Shown here in pieces: positions 8,368-16,373 of a stretch of DNA of 64,000 nt. Every line of letters begins with the position of its first letter. Position 1 is the stretch's first letter. The notes under the pieces were generated by a model. The model had not been told where the DNA came from. It did not search any database and saw nothing but the letters and a program-made list of their open reading frames with translations. The DNA comes from Streptomyces pilosus. Its GTDB lineage: Bacteria; Actinomycetota; Actinomycetes; Streptomycetales; Streptomycetaceae. The position numbers were made by a program, and so were the translations under genes. Location: assembly GCF_014649835.1 (NCBI RefSeq), contig NZ_BMTU01000015.1, forward strand, positions 62,001-126,000, written 5' to 3'.

Positions 8368-8475
8368 GCGCCCATGCTGCACCCCACCACTGACAAACGC
8401 CCCGACCTGCGACAACGCCACGCATGTCACATCCAGGCGCCCTCGTTCCGTCTCCATGGCACAGCCGGAAGGCGA

Positions 8476-8513
8476 TCCGAGCAGGTCCGAGCACGTCCGA
8501 GCACGTCCGAGCA
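8476..8513. repeat. Four direct repeats of TCCGAGCA, 10-bp period
   Basis: TCCGAGCA occurs at 8476, 8486, 8496 and 8506, exactly 10 bp apart (one helical turn), with spacers GG, CG, CG. The array lies between the divergent pentapeptide-repeat gene and the FAD oxidoreductase gene, ending 15 bp before the latter's ATG. Repeated same-face sites suggest cooperative regulator binding; the regulator is unknown. Confidence 0.6.
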
Positions 8514-8528
8514 AGGGAGACCCCAGCC

Positions 8529-9689
8529 ATGCACCGCATCACCGTCGTCGGCGGCGGCTTCGCCGGACTCACCGCGGCCATCTCCGCCGCGGAGGCGGGC
8601 GCCAAGGTCACCGTCCACGAAGCCCACCACACCCTCGGCGGCCGCGCCCGTACCGCCGAAGGCCCCTACCGCACCAACGAGGGGCCCCACGCCCTCTACA
8701 ACGGCGGCCCCCACTGGAGCTGGCTCCGCAGGCGCGGCCTCATCGGCCCGCTCGCCCCCGTCCCGGCCCCGGACATGGCCCGCTTCCGCCTCCGCCACCG
8801 GGGCACCCTGCGCCGCACCCCGCCGCTCGCCCTGCTCAGGCTGCTCCGCCGATCCACCGACCGGGCCCCCGTCGACACCGACTTCCACAGCTGGGCCGCC
8901 GGCATCGCCGGCGAGGACGGCGCGCGGGCCGCCGCCCACTACGCGGCGGTGGCGCTCTTCCACCACGACCCCGGCTCGCTGTCCGCCGCCTTCGTGCAGG
9001 AGCGCCTGCGCCGCGCCACCCGGCTCCCCCCGGAGGCCCACTACCCGCGCGGCGGCTGGGGCGGTCTCATCGACCGCATGGCCGCCCACGCATGGAACCT
9101 CGGCGTCCGCATGGAGACCCTCTCCCGCGTCGACACCCTGCCCACCGACACCCCGGTCGTCGTCGCCACCTCGCTGGCCTCCGCCCGCCGCCTCCTCGGC
9201 GACCCCTCACTGACCTGGCCCAGCGGCCGCACCGTCCTGGTCGACCTCGCCCTGCGCACCCGGCGCGGCGACGCCTTCGTCGTGTCCGACCTGGACGCGC
9301 CCGGCTGGCTGGAACGCTTCACCGCCCAGGACCGCACCCTCGCCCCCGCCGGCGAACAGCTCGTCCAGGGCCAGATCCCCATCGCCCCGCACGAGTCCGG
9401 GGCGGACGGCACCGCCCGCGCGGAGGAACTCCTCGACCTGGCCTTCCCCGGCTGGCGGGAGCGGGTGACCTGGCGGCGCCAGGCGATCGCGAACGGCCGC
9501 ACCGGCGCCGTCGACCCGCCCGGCACCAGCTGGCGCGACCGGCCCGCCGTCGACCGCGGTGACGGCGTCCTCCTCGCCGGCGACCAGGTCGCCGCACCCG
9601 GCGTGCTCAGCGAGGTGTCCTTCAACAGCGCCCTGACGGCCGTCTCCCTCGCCCTCGGCCGGAACCCCCTTGACCTCAAGCACGCTTGA
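8529..9689 (+). CDS. FAD-dependent amine oxidase/phytoene desaturase-like oxidoreductase
   Basis: 386 residues starting at ATG 8529, preceded by AGGGAGA at a good distance. The N-terminus has the dinucleotide-binding signature VVGGGFAGLTAAISAAEAG followed by VHEAHHTLGGRARTAEG, the FAD ribose-binding Glu and the GG(R)AR motif of the phytoene desaturase/amine oxidase superfamily. A C-terminal GVLLAGDQVAAPGVLSEVSFNSAL closes the FAD site. The substrate is not evident; no carotenoid genes are nearby. It is followed 54 bp later by a quinone oxidoreductase-like gene on the same strand, so the two may share a transcript. Confidence 0.88.
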   Translation: MHRITVVGGGFAGLTAAISAAEAGAKVTVHEAHHTLGGRARTAEGPYRTNEGPHALYNGGPHWSWLRRRGLIGPLAPVPAPDMARFRLRHRGTLRRTPPLALLRLLRRSTDRAPVDTDFHSWAAGIAGEDGARAAAHYAAVALFHHDPGSLSAAFVQERLRRATRLPPEAHYPRGGWGGLIDRMAAHAWNLGVRMETLSRVDTLPTDTPVVVATSLASARRLLGDPSLTWPSGRTVLVDLALRTRRGDAFVVSDLDAPGWLERFTAQDRTLAPAGEQLVQGQIPIAPHESGADGTARAEELLDLAFPGWRERVTWRRQAIANGRTGAVDPPGTSWRDRPAVDRGDGVLLAGDQVAAPGVLSEVSFNSALTAVSLALGRNPLDLKHA

Positions 9690-9743
9690 GGCCGCACCGT
9701 GGGGTCCGCAACGGCGCACGAACCGACCCCTGGGGGGCACCGC

Positions 9744-10718
9744 ATGCACGCCATCCGACTGCACGCCTTCGGCCCGGCCGAGAACCTCACCCACGAGGAG
9801 GTGGAGGACCCCCGGCCGGGACCGGGCCAGGTGCGCGTCACCGTCCGCGCGGCCGGCGTCCACCTCCTCGACACCGCCCTGCGGGAAGGCATGCGGGGCC
9901 CCGGCCCCGCCCCGGTCACCCTCCCCACCGTCCCCGGCCGCGAGATCGCCGGGGTGGTCGACGCGCTGGGCGAGGGCGCCCCCGCCGACCTGCTCGGCCG
10001 CCGCGTCGTCGCCCACCTCGGCTTCGCCCCCGGGGGCTACGCGGAACTCGCCGTCACCGACGCCGGCCGCCTCCACGAGATCCCGGACACCCTCGACTTC
10101 GCCGAAGCCGTCGCCATGATCGGCACCGGCCGCACGGCGATGGGGATCGTGCAGTTCGCCGAACCGGGCCCCGGGGACGTCGTCCTCGTCCCGGCCGCGG
10201 CCGGCGGCATCGGCACCCTCCTCGTGCAGTACGCCAAGAACGCCGGCGCCACCGTCATCGGCCTGGCCGGCGGCCCCGCGAAGACGGCGCGGGCGGCAGC
10301 GGCGGGCGCCGACCTCGCCGTCGACTACACGGACCCGGACTGGCCGGGACTCCTCGACGCCCACCGCGGCAAGGTCACCCTCGTCTACGACGGCGTCGGC
10401 GGGGACGTCGCCCGCACCGCGGTCGCCCTCCTCGCCCCCCACGGCCGGCACATCGTCTTCGGCTGGTCCTCCCAGGGCCTCACCAGTGAGCGCCCGTACC
10501 TCGTCGAAGGGCTCTCCACCAACGTCCTCGGCCCCGAGATGATGCGCAGGGCCGGCGGCGCCGACCCGGTGCGCACCCTCGAACTCCGCGCCCTCGCCCA
10601 GGCCGCCGACGGCCGGCTCACCCCCGCCGTCCACCGCTTCCCCCTCTCCGAGGCCGCCGCCGCCCACCGCGCCCTGGAGGGCCGGCGCACCACCGGCAAG
10701 GTCGTCCTGGAACCGTGA
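9744..10718 (+). CDS. Zinc-less MDR-type (quinone oxidoreductase-like) dehydrogenase
   Basis: 324 residues from ATG 9744 (MHAIRLHAFGPAENL). It shows the medium-chain dehydrogenase layout: GroES-like N-terminal domain with VTVRAAGVHLLDTALREG and PTVPGREIAGVVDALG, then a Rossmann domain with LVPAAAGGIGTLLVQYAKNAG (the GGIG NADP loop) and VYDGVGGDVARTAV. The catalytic zinc ligands of alcohol dehydrogenases are absent, which places it in the quinone oxidoreductase / enoyl reductase group that uses NADPH. The substrate is unknown. It sits between the FAD oxidoreductase and an APH-like kinase on the same strand. Confidence 0.9.
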   Translation: MHAIRLHAFGPAENLTHEEVEDPRPGPGQVRVTVRAAGVHLLDTALREGMRGPGPAPVTLPTVPGREIAGVVDALGEGAPADLLGRRVVAHLGFAPGGYAELAVTDAGRLHEIPDTLDFAEAVAMIGTGRTAMGIVQFAEPGPGDVVLVPAAAGGIGTLLVQYAKNAGATVIGLAGGPAKTARAAAAGADLAVDYTDPDWPGLLDAHRGKVTLVYDGVGGDVARTAVALLAPHGRHIVFGWSSQGLTSERPYLVEGLSTNVLGPEMMRRAGGADPVRTLELRALAQAADGRLTPAVHRFPLSEAAAAHRALEGRRTTGKVVLEP

Positions 10719-10758
10719 AAGGGCGCCCCCGCGACGTGCGGCCGGGTACGGTGCCGAC

Positions 10759-11646
10759 GTGATCGACGTCCCCCCGGAACTCGCCGCCGCCCAGGAGAAG
10801 TACAACAAGGAAGCAGGCCGCGCCTTCGTCGCCGCCCTCCCCGGCCTCGCCGCCGCCTTCCTGGACCGCTGGGACCTGCGCGTCACCGGGGCGCCCATGC
10901 ACGGCGTGAGCGCCCTGGTCCTGCCCGTCGACCGCGCCGACGGCTCACCGGCCGTACTGAAGCTCCAGATCCGCGACCATGAGAGCGAGGGCGAACCGAC
11001 CGCCCTGCGCCTGTGGAACGGCGACGGAGCCGTCCGCCTCCTCGACCACGACGAACCCACCGGCACCATGCTCCTGGAGCGCCTCGACTCCGCCCGCATG
11101 CTCGCCCACCAGCCGGACGTCCACGAGGGCGTGCTGGTCGTCGCCCGCCTCCTCGCCCGCCTCCACGCCACTCCGGCCCCGCCCGGCATGCGCCACCTCC
11201 GCGACATCGCGCCGGCCATGCTCGACCGGACCCCCGCCGCCCTGGCCCGCATCCCCGACCCGGCCGCCCGCCGCCTCGTCGCCGACTGCGCCGCCGCCGT
11301 GCGCGAGGTCGCCGGCGAACCCGGCGACCGCCTGCTGCACTGGGACCTCCACGACGAGAACGTCCTCGCCGCCGACCGCGCCCCCTGGCTCGCCATCGAC
11401 CCCAAACCCCTGGCGGGCGACCCGGGTTTCGACCTCTGGCCCGCCCTCGCCAACAACTTCGCCCCCGACGACGTCCTGTGGCGCTTCGACGCCATGACCG
11501 AGGTCCTCGCCCTGGACCGGGACCGTGCCCGCGCGTGGACGTACGGGCGGGTGCTGCAGAACTGCCTCTGGGAGACCGAGGAAGGCCGCCCCCTCGACGA
11601 CCACGACCTGGAGATCGCCCGCCGCCTGCGCGCCCACGGGGCATGA
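10759..11646 (+). CDS. APH(6)/hydroxyurea phosphotransferase-like kinase
   Basis: 295 residues from GTG 10759. It belongs to the aminoglycoside/hydroxyurea kinase family: lysine region PAVLKLQIRDHESEGE, a PTGTMLLERLD hinge, the catalytic HWDLHDENVL loop about residue 194 and the metal-binding AIDPKPLAGDPGFDLWPAL segment. The KPLAGDPGFDLW pattern is typical of APH(6)-type streptomycin kinases and the many housekeeping relatives in Streptomyces. Whether it confers resistance cannot be judged from sequence. A hairpin directly after the stop separates it from the convergent tRNA-Thr gene. Confidence 0.88.
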   Translation: MIDVPPELAAAQEKYNKEAGRAFVAALPGLAAAFLDRWDLRVTGAPMHGVSALVLPVDRADGSPAVLKLQIRDHESEGEPTALRLWNGDGAVRLLDHDEPTGTMLLERLDSARMLAHQPDVHEGVLVVARLLARLHATPAPPGMRHLRDIAPAMLDRTPAALARIPDPAARRLVADCAAAVREVAGEPGDRLLHWDLHDENVLAADRAPWLAIDPKPLAGDPGFDLWPALANNFAPDDVLWRFDAMTEVLALDRDRARAWTYGRVLQNCLWETEEGRPLDDHDLEIARRLRAHGA

Positions 11647-11648
11647 GA

Positions 11649-11681
11649 AATCCCAGGCCGGACACGGTCCCGCCTGGGATT
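11649..11681. terminator. Bidirectional terminator between kinase gene and tRNA-Thr
   Basis: A perfect 10-bp stem AATCCCAGGC / GCCTGGGATT with a 13-nt loop begins 3 nt after the kinase stop and ends 7 nt before the 3' end of the tRNA gene, so it can end both convergent transcripts. Confidence 0.7.
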
Positions 11682-11687
11682 CCAAGG

Positions 11688-11761
11688 AGCCCCCTGTCGG
11701 ATTCGAACCGACGACCTACGCATTACAAGTGCGTTGCTCTGGCCATCTGAGCTAAGGAGGC
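11688..11761 (-). tRNA. tRNA-Thr(TGT)
   Basis: On the minus strand a 74-nt cloverleaf can be drawn: acceptor GCCTCCT/AGGGGGC (one T-G pair), D arm GCTC..GAGC, anticodon arm ACGCA/TGCGT with loop CTTGTAA (anticodon TGT, threonine), variable AGGTC, and T arm GTCGG-TTCGAAT-CCGAC. The discriminator is T and no CCA is encoded. It reads ACA threonine codons, rare in this GC-rich genome. Confidence 0.96.
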
Positions 11762-11846
11762 GTCGCGCGGCGCGCGCGAAGGCTGGTCCACTGTACACAG
11801 TGGCGCTTTCGCCCGGCCACGCACTTGTGGGAGTGGTCCCGTCCGC

Positions 11847-12257
11847 TCACTCCACCTCGTAGGCGAAGGTGTACGGCACCTTCGTGTCGCCGTGCCGGTA
11901 GGTGAAGCCGCCCGTGCCGCGCAGGCCCGTCAGCTCCCCGGTGCCCGACCCCTCGACGACCTCCAGGACGCAGTGCACGGTGCCGTCGCTCGCGAACCGG
12001 CCGCGTTCCTCGAGGGAGAAGGTGCCCTCGCGGCCGTCGACGCGGCCGGTGAGGAGTTCCATGCCCGCGAAGGCACCGGTCGTCGCCGTCAGGTAGGTGA
12101 TCGAGTAGTCGCAGGTGGTGGCCTCGGCCTCGATGCCGCCCGAGAAGGCGTTGGTGACCGTGGCGTGCGCGAGCCGGGGCAGGGCGCCCTCCGGGGTGAC
12201 GGGCTGCTCCTTCCAGTCGGCGAAGGTGAAGTGGCCGGTGACCTGGGTGGTCGGCAT
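11847..12257 (-). CDS. DUF3224 family protein
   Basis: 136 residues from ATG 12257 (MPTTQVTGHFTFADWKEQPV), preceded by AAAGGGAACC. The protein is a small beta-barrel candidate: alternating strands such as ATTCDYSITYLTATTGAFAGMELLTGRVDGREGTF and a C-terminal GTGGFTYRHGDTKVPYTFAYEVE. DUF3224 proteins are cytosolic, of unknown function, and resemble allene-oxide-cyclase/lipocalin-like barrels. It is transcribed divergently from a WYL-domain regulator across a 109-bp region containing a perfect 29-bp palindrome, so it is very probably that regulator's target. Confidence 0.87.
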   Translation of the reverse strand: MPTTQVTGHFTFADWKEQPVTPEGALPRLAHATVTNAFSGGIEAEATTCDYSITYLTATTGAFAGMELLTGRVDGREGTFSLEERGRFASDGTVHCVLEVVEGSGTGELTGLRGTGGFTYRHGDTKVPYTFAYEVE

Positions 12258-12320
12258 GGAGGTTCCCTTTCCGAGGTGACGGACGTGCCCGGTGGCCGTC
12301 CCTGCGTCCCACCCTCCCGG

Positions 12321-12349
12321 CCGTACCTGACACCTCCTGTCAGGTACGG
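12321..12349. promoter_or_regulatory. Perfect operator palindrome between DUF3224 gene and WYL regulator
   Basis: CCGTACCTGACA-N5-TGTCAGGTACGG: two perfect 12-bp arms around CCTCC, centred in the 109-bp divergent region. A CACAAT -10-like hexamer at 12354-12359 follows immediately and points to a leaderless start of the regulator at 12367. The position predicts repression of both genes by the regulator. Confidence 0.8.
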
Positions 12350-12366
12350 CGGGCACAATCGCCGCC

Positions 12367-13368
12367 ATGCGTGCCGACCGCCTCCTCGCCCTGCTCCTGC
12401 TGCTGCAGAACCGCGGCCGGATGACCGCGCCCCGGCTGGCGGCCGAACTGGAGGTGTCCGTGCGCACCGTCTACCGGGACATCGAGGCGCTGGGCGCCGC
12501 CGGGGTCCCGGTACGGGCCGAGCGCGGGCCGGAGGGCGGCTACCGCCTGGTGGAGGGCTACCGCACCCGGCTGACCGGGCTGACGGACGCGGAGGCCGGT
12601 TCGCTGGTCCTGGCCGGGCTGCCGGGACCGGCCGGCGACCTGGGGCTCGGCCCCGTTCTGGCCAGCGCCCAGCTGAAGATGGAGGCGGCCCTGCCGGGCG
12701 AGCCGGCCGAGCGGGCGCGGCGGGTGCGCGAGCGGTTCCACCTGGACGCGCCGGCCTGGTTCCGGGACGCCGACCCCGTGCCGTTCCTGGAGCCGATCGC
12801 GCGGGCGGTGTGGGAGCGCAGGGTGCTCAGGACCCGGTACCGGCGCTGGCGCGGGGAGGTGCACCGGGACCTCGGACCGCTGGGACTCGTGCTGAAGGGC
12901 GGCATCTGGTACCTGGTGGCGCTGGCGGACGACGCGGTGCGCACCTACCGGGTGTCGCGGTTCCGGGCGGTGGCGGAGACGGGCGGGGAGTTCACCCGGC
13001 CCGCCGGGTTCGACCTGGCCGCCTACTGGACGGAGTCCTCCCGGCGGATGGAGGCGGCGACACGGCAGGGCACGGCCCGGCTGCGGTTGTCGCCGCGCGG
13101 GCGGAAGCTGCTGCCGATGCAGTTCGGGGCGGCGGGGGCGCGGGCGCTCGCGGACGCGGGGCCGCCGGACGCGGAGGGCTGGGTCGAGGTGGAACTGTCC
13201 GTGGAGTCGGAGGCGGTGGCCACGGGCGACCTGCTGCGGCTCGGCGTCGAGGCGGAGGTGCTGGGGCCGAGCGGGCTGCGCCGGGCGGTCGCGGCGGCGG
13301 TGGCGGTGCTGGCGGACCGGTACGCGGGCGATTCACCCCCTCACGAAACCGAACAGTCACACCCGTGA
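12367..13368 (+). CDS. YafY-type HTH/WYL-domain transcriptional regulator
   Basis: 333 residues. N-terminal DeoR-like winged helix (RLLALLLLLQNRGRMTAPRL, ELEVSVRTVYRDIEAL, about 1-65) with the PEGGYRL wing, then a WYL domain about 140-235 (RYRRWRGEVHRDLGPLGLVL, GGIWYLVALADDAVRTYRVSRF) and a C-terminal WCX-like extension. WYL domains bind nucleotides or other ligands; YafY proteins generally act on the adjacent divergent gene, here the DUF3224 gene, through the palindrome at 12321-12349. Confidence 0.92.
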   Translation: MRADRLLALLLLLQNRGRMTAPRLAAELEVSVRTVYRDIEALGAAGVPVRAERGPEGGYRLVEGYRTRLTGLTDAEAGSLVLAGLPGPAGDLGLGPVLASAQLKMEAALPGEPAERARRVRERFHLDAPAWFRDADPVPFLEPIARAVWERRVLRTRYRRWRGEVHRDLGPLGLVLKGGIWYLVALADDAVRTYRVSRFRAVAETGGEFTRPAGFDLAAYWTESSRRMEAATRQGTARLRLSPRGRKLLPMQFGAAGARALADAGPPDAEGWVEVELSVESEAVATGDLLRLGVEAEVLGPSGLRRAVAAAVAVLADRYAGDSPPHETEQSHP

Positions 13369-13404
13369 TCGAAAGTTTCCGCGGAATTCACCGCCCTGGA
13401 ACTG

Positions 13405-13433
13405 CTGACAAGCAGGTGAACGCCAGGTACCGT
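13405..13433 (+). promoter_or_regulatory. msiK promoter
   Basis: CTGACA (13405-13410), 17 bp, TACCGT (13428-13433) is a good vegetative promoter about 110 bp before msiK, implying a leader of about 105 nt. GGTGAAC (13415-13421) and GTTCACC (13443-13449) form an inverted repeat that flanks the -10 and may be an operator. Confidence 0.55.
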
Positions 13434-13544
13434 CCTGTGCCAGTTCACCCATGTGGACCTCACCACAACGGAACACCGTCGTGGCATCACCTTCCTACTC
13501 GGATCGTCCGGCACGTTCCTGCCGGTAGAAGGGGACCATTCAGC

Positions 13545-14633
<1,089 letters not shown>

Positions 14634-14651
14634 GAGCGACCGCACCGACGT

Positions 14652-14685
14652 CGAAGGGCCCCGCGGAACACCGCGGGGCCCTTCG
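14652..14685 (+). terminator. Terminator of msiK
   Basis: A perfect 15-bp stem CGAAGGGCCCCGCGG / CCGCGGGGCCCTTCG with an AACA loop starts 19 nt after the msiK stop. Confidence 0.85.
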
Positions 14686-14822
14686 CGTTGTCGACAAATA
14701 CCCCGGCAAAGCACGCATTTCGAGCGCGTACGTCAACACACCGCTCGGAATCGGGAGTTCCGTGTCCCTCGTAACGGTGACGGAATGTTTCATCGCCGCT
14801 ACCGGGCGCTACCCTCACACGC

Positions 14823-15281
14823 GTGACGCACTCCCTTCACCCTCAGACGCGACGCGGTCGGGGCCCTGCCCGCCGGATCGGCCGTTCCCTCGCCCTCGTC
14901 CTGCCCGTCGTCCTGGTGCTCTCCGGGACTCTCGCGGTCGCGGGGGTCAACTGGTCGGGGACGCCCGCGAGTCCGGTGCTCCCCGTCGCGGACACCGCCG
15001 CCGCCTCCGGAGCCTCGTCGCGGGCCGACGCGCGCGCCCCGCAGGACGTGCTGCGCGACAAGCTGCTGATCGAACTCCAGGAGAAGGACCCGGGCGCGGC
15101 GCTCACCCAGCTCCAGCAGGCGGTCGACGACCGGCCGTCCCTGGCCGAGCACTGCGCCTCCATCGCCCGCTCCCTGGGCCGGGCAGCGGTCCGCGTCTAC
15201 GGTCCGACCAAGGCCCAGTCCTACGCCCGCCCGGTCTGCGACACCGCCTTCGCCACAGGAGTCGTCAAGGCCACCCGCTGA
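14823..15281 (+). CDS. Hypothetical membrane-anchored or secreted protein
   Basis: 152 residues from GTG 14823. An Arg-rich N-terminus (RRGRGPARRIGR) precedes one hydrophobic segment (SLALVLPVVLVLSGTLAVAGV, about 21-41) that could be a signal peptide or anchor; the remaining about 110 residues are outside the membrane and helical, with two cysteines (EHCASIAR, PVCDTAF) that may pair. TACCCT at 14810-14815 sits 7 nt before the GTG, so the transcript is probably leaderless. No family recognised. Two hairpins separate it from the next gene. Confidence 0.75.
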   Translation: MTHSLHPQTRRGRGPARRIGRSLALVLPVVLVLSGTLAVAGVNWSGTPASPVLPVADTAAASGASSRADARAPQDVLRDKLLIELQEKDPGAALTQLQQAVDDRPSLAEHCASIARSLGRAAVRVYGPTKAQSYARPVCDTAFATGVVKATR

Positions 15282-15289
15282 CCCCACCC

Positions 15290-15319
15290 GGCACAACCGC
15301 CCCCGTGGGCGGTCGTGCC
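15290..15319 (+). terminator. Hairpin after the hypothetical gene at 14823
   Basis: GGCACAACCGCCC / GGGCGGTCGTGCC, 13 bp with one mismatch and a CCGT loop, begins 8 nt after the stop codon. Confidence 0.7.
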
Positions 15320-15336
15320 TCCCCCGGTGCCCGGGG

Positions 15337-15373
15337 AGGTGCCCACGCTCCGCGAAACCGAGCGTGGGCACCT
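15337..15373 (+). terminator. Second hairpin, 17 bp downstream of the first
   Basis: AGGTGCCCACGCTC / GAGCGTGGGCACCT is a perfect 14-bp stem with a 9-nt loop. It is followed by two tandem copies of GCACCTGCACG. It may be a second terminator or a 5' structure upstream of the nucleotidyltransferase gene at 15443. Confidence 0.55.
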
Positions 15374-15442
15374 GCACGGCACCTGCACGGCACCGACAGG
15401 ACCCCGGCGGCCCCCGGCCCGGCGCCGCGTAAAGTTCCGGTC

Positions 15443-16174
15443 ATGACCGACCCGCGTGCCGTCTCCCGCCCCGTCCAAGCCGTCATCCTGGCCGGCGGCC
15501 AGGGCTCCCGGCTCCGCCCGTACACCGACGACCGGCCCAAGCCGATGGTCGAGATCCCCGGCACGGGAACCCCGATCATCGGCCATCAGCTCACCTGGCT
15601 CGCCGAGGAGGGCGTCACCGACGTCGTCGTCTCCTGCGGTCACCTCGCCGAGGTGCTGCAGAAGTGGCTGGACAGCACCGAACTGCCCGTCTCCGTCACC
15701 ACCGTCGTCGAGACGGAGCCCCTCGGCCGCGGCGGCGGCCTGAAGTACGCCGCCGCCCACCTGCCCCACCCGGACCGGCCCTGGTACGCCACGAACGGCG
15801 ACATCTGGACCCGGTTCTCGCTGCGCGACATGGCCGACTTCCACACCGAGCGGGACGCCGTGGCGACGCTCGCCCTGGCCCGCCCGCGCATCCCGTGGGG
15901 CGCGGTGCGCACCGACGGCTTCGGTCACATCACCGACTTCATCGAGGCCCCGCCGTCGACGTTCGAGATCAACGCGGGTGTGTACGTGTTCTCCGCCGAG
16001 TTCGCCGGTCTGCTCCCGGAGCGCGGCGACCACGAGCGCACCACGTTCCCCCGCCTCGCCCGTGAGCGCAGCCTCGCCGGGTTCCCCATCCCCCAGGGCT
16101 CCTACTGGCGGGCGATCGACACCGCGAAGGATCTGACGGAGGCGGCGAAGGAGCTGGCGGCACAGGGTCGCTGA
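15443..16174 (+). CDS. Sugar-phosphate nucleotidyltransferase (NDP-sugar pyrophosphorylase)
   Basis: 243 residues from ATG 15443; a TAAAGT hexamer 7 nt upstream suggests a leaderless start. The family signature AVILAGGQGSRLRPYTDDRP and KPM is at residues 12-34, followed by PIIGHQLTWLAEEGVTDVVV and WYATNGDIWTRF, the metal-binding Asp strand. It condenses a sugar-1-phosphate with an NTP; relatives include mannose-1-phosphate guanylyltransferase and glucose-1-phosphate thymidylyltransferase, and the length (243) is that of the short form without a left-handed beta-helix. Substrate not determinable. Convergent with the DoxX gene across a strong terminator. Confidence 0.88.
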   Translation: MTDPRAVSRPVQAVILAGGQGSRLRPYTDDRPKPMVEIPGTGTPIIGHQLTWLAEEGVTDVVVSCGHLAEVLQKWLDSTELPVSVTTVVETEPLGRGGGLKYAAAHLPHPDRPWYATNGDIWTRFSLRDMADFHTERDAVATLALARPRIPWGAVRTDGFGHITDFIEAPPSTFEINAGVYVFSAEFAGLLPERGDHERTTFPRLARERSLAGFPIPQGSYWRAIDTAKDLTEAAKELAAQGR

Positions 16175-16302
16175 CGTCCGGCCGCACGGGACGCACCGGC
16201 CGGGCCGGCCGGCGGCGCGCGCGGTCCGCCGACGCGAACACCCCCGAACCCCCACGCGAACGCTCACACCCACGCCCCGAACGCCCACCACGCGAACGCC
16301 TC

Positions 16303-16351
16303 ACGACGGAGGGGTCCCGCACGGACGCACCGTGCGGGACCCCTCCGTCGT
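16303..16351. terminator. Strong bidirectional terminator (22-bp perfect stem)
   Basis: Arms 16303-16324 and 16330-16351 are perfect complements (ACGACGGAGGGGTCCCGCAC + GG) around an ACGCA loop, between the convergent nucleotidyltransferase and DoxX genes. Confidence 0.9.
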
Positions 16352-16373
16352 ACGCGCCGGGGGCGCGGGGGTG

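Noticed and set aside
8476..8513. TCCGAGCA repeats considered as CRISPR or as part of the pentapeptide-repeat gene
   Set aside because: Period of 10 bp has no spacers; the longer pentapeptide frame through it lacks a ribosome-binding site and the repeat-type protein starts later.
10759..11646. APH-like kinase as an antibiotic resistance gene
   Set aside because: Family similarity alone does not show resistance; the gene is in a housekeeping setting with no biosynthetic cluster.
11688..11761. tRNA-Thr as an attachment site of an integrated element
   Set aside because: No integrase, no direct repeat of the tRNA 3' end and no phage-like genes are found on either side.
9207..11798. 863-codon minus-strand open frame opposite two oxidoreductases and the APH-like kinase
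   Set aside because: Composition is typical antisense of high-GC genes; the plus-strand genes have full catalytic motifs. The same reasoning removes long frames at 19138-22002, 25123-27570, 31980-33977 and 51642-53693.
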